DNA of 64,000 bases, taken from contig NZ_CALMAT010000130.1 of the NCBI RefSeq assembly GCF_937859865.1, positions 62,001-126,000 of the forward strand, given 5' to 3'. Below are positions 6,925-17,600 of this stretch, piece by piece; positions within the stretch are counted from its first letter, which is position 1; each line of letters opens with the position of its first letter. The translations under genes were made by a program, and so were the position numbers. This DNA is from an uncultured Mucilaginibacter sp. Lineage in GTDB: Bacteria > Bacteroidota > Bacteroidia > Sphingobacteriales > Sphingobacteriaceae. The notes below the pieces were generated by a model. That model saw only the letters and a list, made by a program, of their open reading frames with translations. It was not told the DNA's origin and made no database searches.

Positions 6925-9126
6925 TTAGTTCCTATTATACATTTGAAATACCAAATGCCCTCCACGTACAAGTTGCCGGTGGTTAATCGAGTTCTTTGTA
7001 TAAGGTTTGTTGTTCCAACTGATAGACCGTACATATTTGTTTTGGACAGAAAGGTTTTTTGCCTCAATTACCAGTGGCTTGCCGCCTGGTAACGCGATTG
7101 TTATTTTTTTAAATTGAGGAGCGCCAAACACGTAATCACCGCCAACTGGGTTTACCGGATAAAATCCCATAGCAGTGAAAATATACCATGCAGACATTTG
7201 GCCACAATCATCATTGCCGGAGAGTCCGTCTGGTTTATTGAGATAAAACTTTTCGTTGATTTGCCTAACCAGCTCCTGTGTTCTTTGAGGTCGTCCAAAC
7301 AAGGTAAACAAATAGGCAACATGATGGCTTGGCTCATTACCATGAGCATATTGTCCTATCAAACCCGTAACATCACCAATAAACCCATTTCCTTCTTGCA
7401 CCTCTTTAAGTTTAAATAATGAATCCAGCTTGGCCCCGGCTTTCTGCTGCCCACCCATTAAACGAATAAGACCGTCAACATCTTGCTGTACAGACCATGT
7501 ATATTGCCAGGCATTGCCTTCTGTATAATCACCACCGGCATCTCCAGCATGCGCCAACTGCAAAACATTAAAAGGGGTGCGCCATTTGCCAGATGAATCT
7601 TTGCCTCTCATTAGGGTAGATGTTGGGTCCAGCAAATTCTTGTAAAAAGAAGCCCTTTTTTCAAAATAAACTTCATCGCTATGCAATCCGAGTTGGCCGG
7701 CTAATTTGGCCGCAGCATAATCATCCAATCCAAACTCCAGTGTTCGTGATACCGATTCCTCTTTAACCAAGTCAAAAGGGAGATACCCATATTTGTTATA
7801 GATATCCCATGATGATTTAAAATGATTAATGGTGAGGGAGTTTTTAATAGCTTTAAAAGCTTTATCTACATCATATCCTCTGAAACCTTTAAGATAAGCG
7901 TCAACAATGATCGGAACAGCATGGTTACCAATCATACAATAATTTTCTTTGCCCCAAAGCGTCCAGATTGGCAAATAACCGCGCTTTTCGCTATGCAGTA
8001 ACATCGTGTTCACAAAATCGTTCACCTTTTCCGGAGTTAGTAAAGTATAAAGCGGATGTGCTGCCCGATAGGTGTCCCAAAGGGAAAATGTAGAATAATA
8101 ATTTTTTGTTTTACTTTGGTAAACCTGGTTGTCCGGCCCTCGGTATTTTCCATCTACATCTGCAATGTTGTTTGGTTGGATGAGCAAATGGTAAAAAGAA
8201 GTATAAAAACTTGTCTTTTGGTTTGTAGTACCTTCCACGTTAACGCGCGACAGATATTTTGACCAAGCTTTTCTTGCAATATAATGGATTTGATCAAAAT
8301 CCCATCCTTGTGATTCAGCTTGCAAATTTTTCCGGGCACCATCAATGCTTACGGCAGATATTCCTATTTTAACTTTTAAAAGTTCGCCCGGTTTCAAATT
8401 AAAATCAAAAATATAACGGGGAGCTTTTTCACCTCCGGCAATAGGAATAAGGGTTTTCTGGCTAAAAGGCTTGTTAAAAAGAATTACATAATAATAATTC
8501 CTGTCAACCCATTGTTTTACCCTGCTGTAGCCTTCAATCGTATGTTGATCAGGAAAGTTGGTACTATTCTCTAAAACATGCTCCTTCAATTGCTGTGCGG
8601 ATGATACTAACCCCGATTGCAGATCAACCAGCAAATGAGCAATTTTACCATTTGCTGGAAATGTATATTGATGAAAAGCGGTATGCGCGGTTGCTGTCAT
8701 TTCAGCCTTAACCCCAAAATCGCTAAGTACAACGGTATAGTACCCTGGGCTCGCCTTTTCGGTACGTTTGTCAAAATTACTTTGAAAGTTACCTCTATCC
8801 GCACTTCCAGTAAATGGTTGCAGTAAAATATCGCCCAAATCAGGAATCCCTGTTCCGCTTAAATGCGTTTGCGCAAAACCCCATATTTTCTTGTCTTCAT
8901 AACGGTATCCCGAACAATAATTCCATCCACCGTTACCTGTTTCCGGGCTGGCTTGTACCATGCCAAAAGGTACCGTTGCACCCGGAAAAGTGTGGCCATT
9001 ATCTGCAGCGCCAATAAAGGTGTTCACATATTTTAGGTTAGTGGTTACCTGAGCCTTGGCTGCTTGATAAGTAAATAGGACTGCCGCAGCAAATAACAGG
9101 GTTTGTTTGATTGAGATTTTTGTCAC
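6925..9126 (-). CDS. Secreted GH92 family alpha-mannosidase
   Basis: This 733-aa protein has a signal peptide ending AAKAQ (about residue 26). It starts with the GH92 hallmark YVNTFIGAADNGHTFPGATVPFG-type segment (residues 33-56, calcium/substrate site region). GH92 features follow, including SGTGIPDLGD, the FSLWDTYRAAHPLYTL segment and GNDDCGQMSAWYIFTAMGFYPVNP near the C-terminus. GH92 enzymes are calcium-dependent exo-alpha-mannosidases trimming alpha-1,2/1,3/1,4/1,6 linkages; linkage cannot be read here. It would work in the periplasm. It stands alone on the minus strand, and its partner by substrate may be the GH76 enzyme 19 kb away. Confidence 0.93.
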   Translation of the reverse strand: MTKISIKQTLLFAAAVLFTYQAAKAQVTTNLKYVNTFIGAADNGHTFPGATVPFGMVQASPETGNGGWNYCSGYRYEDKKIWGFAQTHLSGTGIPDLGDILLQPFTGSADRGNFQSNFDKRTEKASPGYYTVVLSDFGVKAEMTATAHTAFHQYTFPANGKIAHLLVDLQSGLVSSAQQLKEHVLENSTNFPDQHTIEGYSRVKQWVDRNYYYVILFNKPFSQKTLIPIAGGEKAPRYIFDFNLKPGELLKVKIGISAVSIDGARKNLQAESQGWDFDQIHYIARKAWSKYLSRVNVEGTTNQKTSFYTSFYHLLIQPNNIADVDGKYRGPDNQVYQSKTKNYYSTFSLWDTYRAAHPLYTLLTPEKVNDFVNTMLLHSEKRGYLPIWTLWGKENYCMIGNHAVPIIVDAYLKGFRGYDVDKAFKAIKNSLTINHFKSSWDIYNKYGYLPFDLVKEESVSRTLEFGLDDYAAAKLAGQLGLHSDEVYFEKRASFYKNLLDPTSTLMRGKDSSGKWRTPFNVLQLAHAGDAGGDYTEGNAWQYTWSVQQDVDGLIRLMGGQQKAGAKLDSLFKLKEVQEGNGFIGDVTGLIGQYAHGNEPSHHVAYLFTLFGRPQRTQELVRQINEKFYLNKPDGLSGNDDCGQMSAWYIFTAMGFYPVNPVGGDYVFGAPQFKKITIALPGGKPLVIEAKNLSVQNKYVRSISWNNKPYTKNSINHRQLVRGGHLVFQMYNRN

Positions 9127-9329
9127 TATTTTAAGTTCAATAAGTAGTATTATTCTCTATATAAAAATTTATTGGGCAAGATTGCATTATGTATTTAGCA
9201 ATAGCCAAATTAATACATTTTTGCTTTCATGTTTATTAAGCGCCTGTTTAAAAATTAAATGAAAGAAATATTACAGGTTTAGATAAACCAGTTAGGCTGT
9301 TCTTTTTGTGGTGGCGAAACCTTAAAAAG

Positions 9330-9437
9330 ATGTACCCGACCAATCTATCAGAAACCCCGTGGCAATTTATAAAGAAAACCTTACAGTTAAGGGAAAGAAA
9401 AAGGAAGCATAGTTTACGTTCTGTTTGGAACGGCTAA
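9330..9437 (+). pseudogene. Remnant of an IS5-type transposase N-terminus
   Basis: The 35 codons from the ATG at 9330 encode MYPTNLSETPWQFIKK and RERKRKHSLR, the opening of IS5-group (DUF4096-type) transposases. Then a TAA stops the frame. The next ~130 bases are basic-residue-rich but broken by stops, and no complete catalytic domain or terminal repeats are visible. The flanking stretch 9127-9903 holds this relic, an isolated outer-end-like GCGCCTGTTTAAAAATT at about 9240-9256, and a TGCTTC element; nothing else is seen. Confidence 0.65.
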
Positions 9438-9593
9438 CTTTTGCTTAGCGAAAACAGGAAGTTTGAACGGCTATGACGGGAACAAAAAAGAGTAAAAGGC
9501 ATCAAGCGGCGCGAAGACCATTACCGAGAGCAAAAAGATAAAACGCTGAAAAAGCCAGGCCGGTAAGAAGGTTACTTTGTTGGTCAATTTCCA

Positions 9594-9670
9594 ATGCTTC
9601 TTTTACCGCATAAAAATTGGTGGGTTTTATAGCTATTGCAATCATGAAATTTTAGTGCTAAAAGAAGTAT
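9594..9670. repeat. TGCTTC palindromic element, complete
   Basis: Starts ATGCTTCTTTTACC, ends GTGCTAAAAGAAGTAT. The loop is about 25 bases. Confidence 0.85.
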
Positions 9671-9903
9671 CGTTATTAAAAATGATTTTTAAATTTTCCT
9701 TTTGAGGATAAAAACCAACATAAATAAAGTATTGGATTAATTATTTTGATGATTTGCTTTTTTCAAAAGCATCATATTTTCTTAACACAGATTTAACTTA
9801 GAATCCACATAAACTGTTGTAATTTGAGCCTTATTGTTTAAAAGCCAAATTGCTTTTTGTTGTACACTGAGCATAGTTTTTTTAAATCTCTATCATTCAA
9901 ATT

Positions 9904-11328
9904 ATGCTCCTGGTGTTAAACGCAATCAACTTTCCTTTTGTCGGTGCAATCGGTTTAAGCGGTTTTATACTGGTTGTGTTCTTCATCTGTTTTTTTGCTG
10001 TATTGGCCTTTGAGTTTGTCAACGGTTTCCACGATACGGCCAATGCAGTGGCAACGGTCATTTACACTAAAACGCTTAAACCTTATCCGGCAATTGTGTG
10101 GTCGGGTTTGTGGAATTTTCTGGGTGTTTTTGTAATCGGCACAGCAGTAGCCATGAGCCTGCTCAAGTTAGTGCCTTTAGAAAAGCTGATAACTTTGCCG
10201 GTGCAGGTAGGCGCCTGTTTGGTTATTGCCATTCTTTTAAGTTCCATCATCTGGAATTTAGGCACTTGGTATTTGGGCATTCCCTTATCCAGTTCTCATA
10301 CTTTGATTGGCGCAATGGTAGGGGCAAGTATCGGCTTTACTTATTATTACGGCGGAAGCGGCGTTAACTGGGGCAAGGCCAAAGAAATAGCCTTGTCCTT
10401 ATTCATTTCCCCGGTTATTGGTTTTGCAGGTTCGGCTTTGCTGATGTATTTGGAAAAGAATTTTATCAGATCGAAAAGGTGGTTCCACGCACCCAAAAGC
10501 GATGAAGATAAACCACCTTTTGCAATCCGGGCATTATTGGTTGCCACCTGCACTTTAGTAAGCTTTTTTCATGGCAGTAATGACGGGCAAAAGGGCGTTG
10601 GTTTGATGATGCTGGTTTTGATAGCCTTTTTACCTGCTTCGTTTGCATTGAACAAAACGGTCTCCAACGAAAAAATACTTGTCCTGCTTAACAATACAGA
10701 AGAAACTTTGCACAAAATACCTTTAGAAACCAGTAAACAAAAAGCCGTCGTTTTTAAATTGAAAACGCAAATAGAACAAGCCAAATTCCAATTATCGAAG
10801 TTAAATTCAGACAACATCAAGCAAAAGTTTGGATTCCGTAAACAATTGCAAACCATAACAAGCGCTATAAAAACAGTGGCCGCCGATAAAGAAACCAGGT
10901 TACCAGATCAATTAAAAAAACTGTTGGAGGCCGATGAAAAAGGTTTAGAAAAAGCTACCGATTTTGCACCGCTGTGGGTACTTGCCGCTATTTCTTTGTC
11001 TTTAGGTTTAGGCACGATGATTGGCTGGAAACGCATCGTTGTAACCATTGGCGAAAAGATAGGGAACGAAAATCTGAACTACGCGCAAGGCGCCACTGCC
11101 GAAATTGTGACTGCCGCAACCATCGGGTTAAGCACCGGGCTTGGCTTGCCGGTAAGTACAACCCATGTACTTTCAAGCGGGGTTGCTGGTGCCATGGCTG
11201 CTTCAAAAGGTACAAAAAGTTTAAACTTTAAAACACTTCGCAGCATTGGTATTGCCTGGCTGCTTACTTTGCCTGCTGCTATTGTTTTATCTTTGCTTTT
11301 GTTTATGTTCTTCCACCTTTTTGTTTGA
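9904..11328 (+). CDS. pit: PiT-family inorganic phosphate transporter
   Basis: This 474-aa polytopic membrane protein has the two PHO4 signature regions of Na+/H+:phosphate symporters: GFHDTANAVATVIYTKTL with SSSHTLIGAMVGASIGF in the N-half, and FHGSNDGQKGVGLMML with GLPVSTTHVLSSGVAGAMAA in the C-half. A hydrophilic, Lys/Gln-rich cytoplasmic loop (about residues 255-350) separates the halves, as in many PiT proteins. It imports phosphate across the inner membrane. It has no phoU-like (DUF47) neighbour in the window, although such a partner is common. Confidence 0.93.
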   Translation: MLLVLNAINFPFVGAIGLSGFILVVFFICFFAVLAFEFVNGFHDTANAVATVIYTKTLKPYPAIVWSGLWNFLGVFVIGTAVAMSLLKLVPLEKLITLPVQVGACLVIAILLSSIIWNLGTWYLGIPLSSSHTLIGAMVGASIGFTYYYGGSGVNWGKAKEIALSLFISPVIGFAGSALLMYLEKNFIRSKRWFHAPKSDEDKPPFAIRALLVATCTLVSFFHGSNDGQKGVGLMMLVLIAFLPASFALNKTVSNEKILVLLNNTEETLHKIPLETSKQKAVVFKLKTQIEQAKFQLSKLNSDNIKQKFGFRKQLQTITSAIKTVAADKETRLPDQLKKLLEADEKGLEKATDFAPLWVLAAISLSLGLGTMIGWKRIVVTIGEKIGNENLNYAQGATAEIVTAATIGLSTGLGLPVSTTHVLSSGVAGAMAASKGTKSLNFKTLRSIGIAWLLTLPAAIVLSLLLFMFFHLFV

Positions 11329-11451
11329 TTGTTTGCGCGTAAGTGTATTTCTTGACAAGAAAAAGTAACCATAAAACCGTTAGCCAGAATTTTTTTCAAA
11401 ACATTTATTAAAGTTGTTTAAGCTTTTTTCCGGGCCCTCTTTTTTGGGTTG

Positions 11452-11541
11452 ATGCTTCTTTTAGCACCTAAAAATCATTGGCTCATTGTTTTTGTGCCGA
11501 TGCAACAGTAAACACCAAATTTACCGGCATAAAAGAAGCAT
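11452..11541. repeat. TGCTTC palindromic element, complete
   Basis: Starts ATGCTTCTTTTAGCACC, ends CCGGCATAAAAGAAGCAT. The right flank keeps the outer sequence GGCTTAAACAGGCCCT at about 11562-11577. Nothing else is seen in 11329-11672. Confidence 0.9.
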
Positions 11542-11672
11542 TGTGATTTTTTACGATATAGGCTTAAACAGGCCCTTAATGCATTGCATTCTTTTTTTTT
11601 GATAAGTATACCTATATTAGGTTCCCAAACTTTTGTCGGCAGGATGCCCTAAAGTTTAATTATCAACCTAAA

Positions 11673-12701
11673 ATGTATAAACCGGCTACCATTAAAGATA
11701 TTGCGCTTGCATTGCACCTGTCCTCATCAACTGTTTCAAGGGGCTTAAGCGATAGCTACGGGGTCAGCGAGAAAACGAAAAAGATTATTACAGAATATGC
11801 CAAAAAGGTTAATTACCAGTCAAACCCGATCGCTTTGGGCCTTAAAAAGAGGCGTAGCTATTCGATAGGCATCGTAGTCCCCGAATTGGCCAACAGTTTT
11901 TTTTCGCAGGCCATAGCCGGCGTTGAATCAATTGCCTACGAGAATGGCTACCATATCATCATTACCCAAACACATGATTCGTCTGAAAGGGAACTGATCA
12001 ACGTAAACCACCTGGCGCAACGATCGGTTGACGGCTTGTTGATATCCATGTCGTCCGGCACTTCCGATTACAGTTTTTTAAAAAAATTGCATGACAACGG
12101 GCTGCCTATCGTTTTATTTGATCGGATCATCAACGAGATTGAAACTTTTAAAGTTACTTCCGACAACTTTAGCGGTGCTTTTGATGCAACTGTATCTTTG
12201 ATCCGTTCGGGGCATAAAAAGATTGCACTTTTGGCAAATGCGCCGCAACTGTCTATTACGAATGAACGTTTTTCTGGCTATAAAAAAGCTTTGGCCGATC
12301 ATCAAATCCCTTTCAGGCCGGAGTTGGTAAAAAACTGCTGCAAAGGCGGAAGCGATTATCAGGAGGTGGAAGATGCGGTTAAGGAATTACTGGCCCTGAC
12401 CGACAAACCAAATGCGATATTTATCAGCAGCGACCGGATTAGTATCTCGTGTATCAGGGCGTTAAAAAAAATAAAATTTGATCCTCAGAAAATAATGATT
12501 GTTGGTTTTTCAAATTCCGACATCGTTGATCTTTTACAGCCCTCTATTTCTTATGTCAGGCAAAAAGCTTTTGAGATGGGCCGGACCGCTGTTGAAATGC
12601 TGTTAAAACTTATTAACAGCAAGTACCCCATTACTGAATTTGAGACAAAGATATTGGATACAGAATTACACTGGAAAAATGACGCCCCGAAAAATATATG
12701 A
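11673..12701 (+). CDS. LacI-family transcriptional regulator
   Basis: This 342-aa protein has an N-terminal helix-turn-helix and hinge (TIKDIALALHLSSSTVSRGL, residues 5-24, then QSNPIALGLKKRR) followed by a periplasmic-binding-protein-like effector domain starting SIGIVVPELANSFF. It should bind a sugar or sugar phosphate and regulate nearby carbohydrate genes as a cytoplasmic dimer. It is convergent with the adjacent susD/susC operon. Repeated GGTAACGAT sites in the divergent control region at 17.9-19.0 kb are candidate operators. Its TGA stop shares its last base with a TGCTTC arm. Confidence 0.93.
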   Translation: MYKPATIKDIALALHLSSSTVSRGLSDSYGVSEKTKKIITEYAKKVNYQSNPIALGLKKRRSYSIGIVVPELANSFFSQAIAGVESIAYENGYHIIITQTHDSSERELINVNHLAQRSVDGLLISMSSGTSDYSFLKKLHDNGLPIVLFDRIINEIETFKVTSDNFSGAFDATVSLIRSGHKKIALLANAPQLSITNERFSGYKKALADHQIPFRPELVKNCCKGGSDYQEVEDAVKELLALTDKPNAIFISSDRISISCIRALKKIKFDPQKIMIVGFSNSDIVDLLQPSISYVRQKAFEMGRTAVEMLLKLINSKYPITEFETKILDTELHWKNDAPKNI

Positions 12702-12724
12702 TGCTTCTTTTATGCCTGTAAATT
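12701..12724. repeat. TGCTTC element, single arm
   Basis: ATGCTTCTTTTATGCC then TGTAAATT. Its first A is the last base of the LacI-family gene's TGA. Confidence 0.7.
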
Positions 12725-12774
12725 TTAAATCGGTAATTATAATCCTGTTTAAGTTTTTGTCATAAAAAATTACA

Positions 12775-12870
12775 ATGCTTCTTTTATGCCGGTAAATTTT
12801 GTTTTGTAAGATGCTATTCCGGTGCGGAAAGTGCCATGAGCCAATGATTTTTAGGTGCTAAAAGAAGCAT
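12775..12870. repeat. TGCTTC palindromic element, complete, reverse orientation
   Basis: Starts ATGCTTCTTTTATGCCGG and ends TTTTTAGGTGCTAAAAGAAGCAT-like sequence, the mirror of the copy at 11452. The left flank ATCCTGTTTAAGTTTTTG (about 12742-12759) is the outer sequence. Confidence 0.9.
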
Positions 12871-12889
12871 GAAAACTAAGCTGAACTAT

Positions 12890-12930
12890 AAAAAAAGCCG
12901 CTCCATTTTTTGATGAAAGCGGCTTTTTTT
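12890..12930 (-). terminator. Terminator of the minus-strand susC/susD operon
   Basis: Perfect 13-bp stem AAAAAAAGCCGCT / AGCGGCTTTTTTT around a 15-base loop, 16 bases beyond the susD stop. It could act in both directions. Confidence 0.85.
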
Positions 12931-12945
12931 AAAAGAAAGGTTAGA

Positions 12946-14619
12946 TCAATACCCCGGGTTTTGAACTAATTTAGGGTTTTTAGCAATATCTGATTGTGGG
13001 ATTGGCATCCAGTTCATATAATCCCTGAATATATTATTGTAGATGTTAACGGTTGTGTATGTAGGGACACCCGCAGTATAAACTATTTTAATGCCATATT
13101 CCGGGTTAGTCAATACACCTTTAGGGCCTGTTGTAATCAGCCAACGCCTGATATCGTACCAGCGTTTTTCTTCAAAAGAAAGTTCGATCCTGCGCTCCCT
13201 CCTGATATTGGCACGCATATCACTTTGCGACAAACCTGCCGGAAAATTTGGTAACCCGGCCCTTTGCCTTACCAGTGCCAAGGCGGCATATACGGATGCA
13301 TCCGGACCGACAGCCTCATTTTGTGCCTCGGCATAGTTCAGCAATACTTCTCCGTAGCGGAAAATTACCCAATTAGACGAACTTGGTGAAGTGGCGAGGC
13401 TTGTTTGGCCTTGTATGCTTTCGTCCAGCAGTTTGCGCCCGTAATAGCCGCTGGTGGTAATATCCCCGCCACCTGCCCGTTGGTTATTGCCACCAACACG
13501 GGTGGTAATAATATCCCCCTGCCACGGTGCGCCATCATAAATAATGGACTGATAAAAGCGCGGTTCACGGTTTACGTATGGGTTTTGAGGATTGTAACCT
13601 GAAAGGGGATCAGTAATAGGCAAACCATTTTTCATGGCATAATCATCAACTAAGCTTTGTGTAGGCTGAAAATTTCCCCAACATTGCACAGTCCCTTTTA
13701 CTACTACCGGGCCTTCCTGGCCTTCAGCTTTGCTTCCTTTAGAAGGTGGGGCATATTGTTTGGCAAAGATAGTTTCGCTATTATAATTATTTGGAGCCAG
13801 AAATTGAGCAGCATAATCGTTAAACAAGGAATAAACTTTTAAATCCATCACCTGTTTATTGGTTGCAGCAGCTTTTGCCCATAAGGTTCCATCATTGGTG
13901 GTATTGACCAAAGGGCTGGCTGCAAAAAGCTCTACCCATCCTTTAAGCGTTAATGCGGCACCTTGGGTTGCGCGTCCGCTTTTATCAATAGTGGTAGGCA
14001 AGTTAGCAGCCGCAGCATCACAGTCAGCTTCAATAAAAGCGAGTGTTTGCGGGATTGTAGCCCGGGCATAAAAAATATTTGTTCCGTCGGTATTATCCAA
14101 AGGAGTGGTAATAATCGGCACACCGCCATAATTGGTAAATAACAGCGAGTAAAAGTATGCCCTTAAAAAAGTAACCTCGGCAGTGCGTTGTTTTAGCCAA
14201 GCTGCTGAAAAATTAGATTTGTTTAAACTTGTTTGTTGGAAAAAGGTATTACATTTTCTGATGTAGGCATAAGTATTATCCCAGTTCCACAAACCACTTG
14301 GTCCGGTAGGAACGTTAGCTGGGGAGATAGAACCATTTCTTACCGTATTTGCACCGGTATGGGTTTGTTTTGTCCAACTGTTATCGGCGTATGAATCTGT
14401 ATGGTTATAATCATTTTTTTCATCAGCTAACGAATTGTAAATATCGTTTACAAATAAATCAGCATTAGTTTCTGTGCTAAATGTTAGTTCATTTGTTAAC
14501 TTTCCTTTTGGTGGCACTGTTAAAGAATCATCATTTTTACAAGAGCCAACGGTTAATAAGAGCAGACCAAGCATGATCATAACCTTGTTATATTCATGTG
14601 TGAATTTTTTCAATTTCAT
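12946..14619 (-). CDS. SusD-family glycan-binding outer-membrane lipoprotein (RagB/SusD), pair 1
   Basis: This 557-aa protein has a lipoprotein signal ending LLLTVGSC (lipidated Cys27). It carries the usual SusD features: TPR-like helices with FLRAYFYSLLFTNYGGVPIIT, QTLAFIEADCDAAAANLP, the ATQGAALTLKGWVELFAASPL helix, NYAEAQNEAVGP, RRERRIELSFEEKRWYDIRRW and a C-terminal YMNWMPIPQ...LVQNPGY ending. It sits on the outside of the cell, forms the lid of the SusC channel and binds incoming oligosaccharide. It is encoded 10 bases after its susC partner. Confidence 0.95.
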   Translation of the reverse strand: MKLKKFTHEYNKVMIMLGLLLLTVGSCKNDDSLTVPPKGKLTNELTFSTETNADLFVNDIYNSLADEKNDYNHTDSYADNSWTKQTHTGANTVRNGSISPANVPTGPSGLWNWDNTYAYIRKCNTFFQQTSLNKSNFSAAWLKQRTAEVTFLRAYFYSLLFTNYGGVPIITTPLDNTDGTNIFYARATIPQTLAFIEADCDAAAANLPTTIDKSGRATQGAALTLKGWVELFAASPLVNTTNDGTLWAKAAATNKQVMDLKVYSLFNDYAAQFLAPNNYNSETIFAKQYAPPSKGSKAEGQEGPVVVKGTVQCWGNFQPTQSLVDDYAMKNGLPITDPLSGYNPQNPYVNREPRFYQSIIYDGAPWQGDIITTRVGGNNQRAGGGDITTSGYYGRKLLDESIQGQTSLATSPSSSNWVIFRYGEVLLNYAEAQNEAVGPDASVYAALALVRQRAGLPNFPAGLSQSDMRANIRRERRIELSFEEKRWYDIRRWLITTGPKGVLTNPEYGIKIVYTAGVPTYTTVNIYNNIFRDYMNWMPIPQSDIAKNPKLVQNPGY

Positions 14620-14629
14620 ATTTTAATAA

Positions 14630-17600
14630 TTAAAATGATGCATTAATACCTACAGAAAGTACACGTTGCTGGTAATAATTCTGATCGCTGCCACTATTTT
14701 CGGGGTCTACAATTTCCCTCATATAAGGTGTCCAAGTGAATATATTTTGCCCGGCAACATAAATTCTTAATGAACTGATCGTATTATGAAGCATTTTATT
14801 AGTGAATGTATAACCAAGTTCTGCACTCTTTAAACGTATATACGAGTCATTCCTGACATACCAGGAAGATGTTTGCGTATTGTTTGTAGTTGGCGAATTT
14901 GAAAGGCGCGGATAAAGTGCATCTGTCTTGTCAGGTTGCCAGTGTTCACTAAAGCTCAATTCTGATGCAGAACCGGACATTACAAAAGGCCAAACTATGA
15001 AGTTGTTCAACTGAATAGTAGAGTTTGCACTGCCTTGAAATAACAAATCCAAATCAAAGTGCTTAAAACTTAAACGAGGTTCTAATCCATAAATAATACC
15101 AGGAGTTTGTGTTTTACCGATAACTGTTTGGTCATTAATGTCAATTCTTCCGTCAGGAACGCCATTAGGGCCGGAAAGATCGGCATATTTAATGTCGCCG
15201 GGACGAACAATGCCGAAAGTAGGCACGGGTATTCCTGGTTTAAGGACTGGTTGTGCGATATTAGGGTTAACAAAATCATTTGCTGAAAAATAACCCAATG
15301 CCTGGTACCCAAACTGAGTTCCGTATGGTCGCCCTGTTTGCCGCCTGTTAGGGTTATTATAGGTAGAAGCGTTTTCAATAAAATTTAATAATTTATTTTT
15401 AGCATAAGTGAATGTTCCGGTAATATCAAACCTTAAATCATTGGAAAACGTATGCCCGCTTCGCACGGTGAGGTCAATACCATGGTTGCTCATTACACCG
15501 GCGTTTACCAAACCTGTGCCAATACCATATTCACCGGGCAAAGCCGCAGTATTACCTATCAGCATATCCGACCTTTTTTCATAAAAATAATCAGCTTCTA
15601 TGCTAAGCGCACCTTTCCATAAGGTAGTTTCAATACCGATATCTGATTTGTTTGCCCTTTCCCAGGTAATATTCGGATTTCCCTGAAGGCCCTCACTAAT
15701 ACCTTGGGTAGGGGCACCGTTGAGAACTGCTGAATTGGTATTTAAATTATACGGGCTTAAATACTGATAAGTCAAAATATTACCGCCTGATCTTGGATAA
15801 GCACCTGATTGACCGAACGAACCCCTTATTTTTAAATTGTCAATCCACTTAATGTTTTTCATAAAGTTTTCCTGGGAAATAACCCAGCCCGCAGAAAACG
15901 CCGGGAAAAACCCATAACGCTTGCCTGGTGCAAATAAATAACTGCCGTCATACCGGCCGGATGCCTGGAACAAGTATTTTTTTGCATAGGCATAATCTAC
16001 ACGGTAAACGTACCCGATTTGTTTTTGGCCGGTAGAAAAACCGCCGTTTGTTAAATCGGTTGTGGCCGGGCCACCATAATCCAGTTCATCAATCCCTAAA
16101 TTATAGTTTATCCTTGAAGCGGTAAACTGTTGATATTTTACTATTCGCTCTTCTGCAACACCGGTAAAGCCAATATCACTATTACCAAAGGAACGTTGAA
16201 AATTTAAAATCCCCTGGTAGGTGAAAGAGTGGTTTTGATAATACTCTTCCCTGAAACTTGGTTTACTGCTTCCCTGGAAACCAAGTACATAAGTATAAGG
16301 CTTTGTATTTTTGTTAACGGTATAAAAAGGGATAGGCGTAGTATAGTTCCTTGTTGTCCCGTTTCGGCTGCCAAACAATACATCAGGCGCCGCATCATAG
16401 CTTGCAACGCCCTTTATGCTTAGCCCCTTTAACGGTAACTGCTGGGTTATGCTAAATTGGGACTGCGTTCCGGGATTTTCGTTAAATCCGTAACCGCTGT
16501 TGTAAATTTCCCCCCAAACCGATTGGGCGATATAACCTGCACTTAAACCGTTACTATAACGCACCGGAAAATCCGGAGTTTCCCTTTGTGCCTGGTTAAT
16601 AATTGAACCCGATCCAACGGAAGGAAAATGCTGGTCTTCTACCCAGCTATTAACTGTGAAATTAACTGTTGTGGTTTTGGTAGGGTTTGAGGTAAGGTTT
16701 AATGTAGCATTGTACTTATCCAGGTAAGTAGGGTCCCACATCCCATCTTGATGGGTATAGCCCAATGAGGTAAAATACTTAAAATTATCTGAACCGCCCG
16801 AAAGCGAAAGGTTATGATTGGTCAACAATCGGTTAAGTTTAATTATTTCCTGTAATGGGTGTGCATCGCCATGTACATCAGGGTCAGAGTGGTCCAGGAA
16901 TTTTTGCAGATCATCCGCAGTATAAGGCACACCAGATTGAAAATCATTGATGTTGGCCTCATTTTTCATTAATGCGTATTGATACCCAGTTACAAAAGTA
17001 GGCACCCGGGTAGGGTTTTGAATACCTACATAGCCATTGTAGGACAACACAGGCTTGCCCGAATTGCCTTGCTTGGTGGTAACTAAAATTACCCCATTGG
17101 CACCTGCCACACCATACGGGGCCACGGCCGCTGCATCTTTTAGTACGGTTAAAGTGGCAATGGTGTTGGGGTCTAGCCGGCTGAAATCACGCGGCACGCC
17201 ATCAACAATCAACAAAGCCGCAGACCCGCCGATTGATCCTACGCCCCGGATCTGGATGCCCGAGCCATCAAAGCCAGGCTCTCCGCTTCCCTGTGTACTG
17301 ATCAAACCGGAAACCCTTCCAACCAGGGAATTTGTTAAATTTACAACTGGTTTTTGTGCAATGTCAGCAGTTTTTAAAGTAGATACCGCTGCCGTTACCG
17401 ATGTCTTTTTTTGTGTGCCATAGCCAACTACAACTACTTCATTCAGGTTGTTGGTAGCCGCCTTTAACCTGATGTTTAAACTTGCCCTTCCGCCTACAGC
17501 CGTTTCATACGGGCTGTAGCCGATGTAAGAAAAAACCAGTGTTGCATTGTCCGGCACTTGCAGGGTAAAATTTCCGTTCAAATCGGTAACGGTCCCGATG

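Noticed and set aside
9330-9594. An intact insertion sequence
   Set aside because: Only the first 35 codons resemble a transposase; stops follow and no terminal repeats or catalytic domain are visible.
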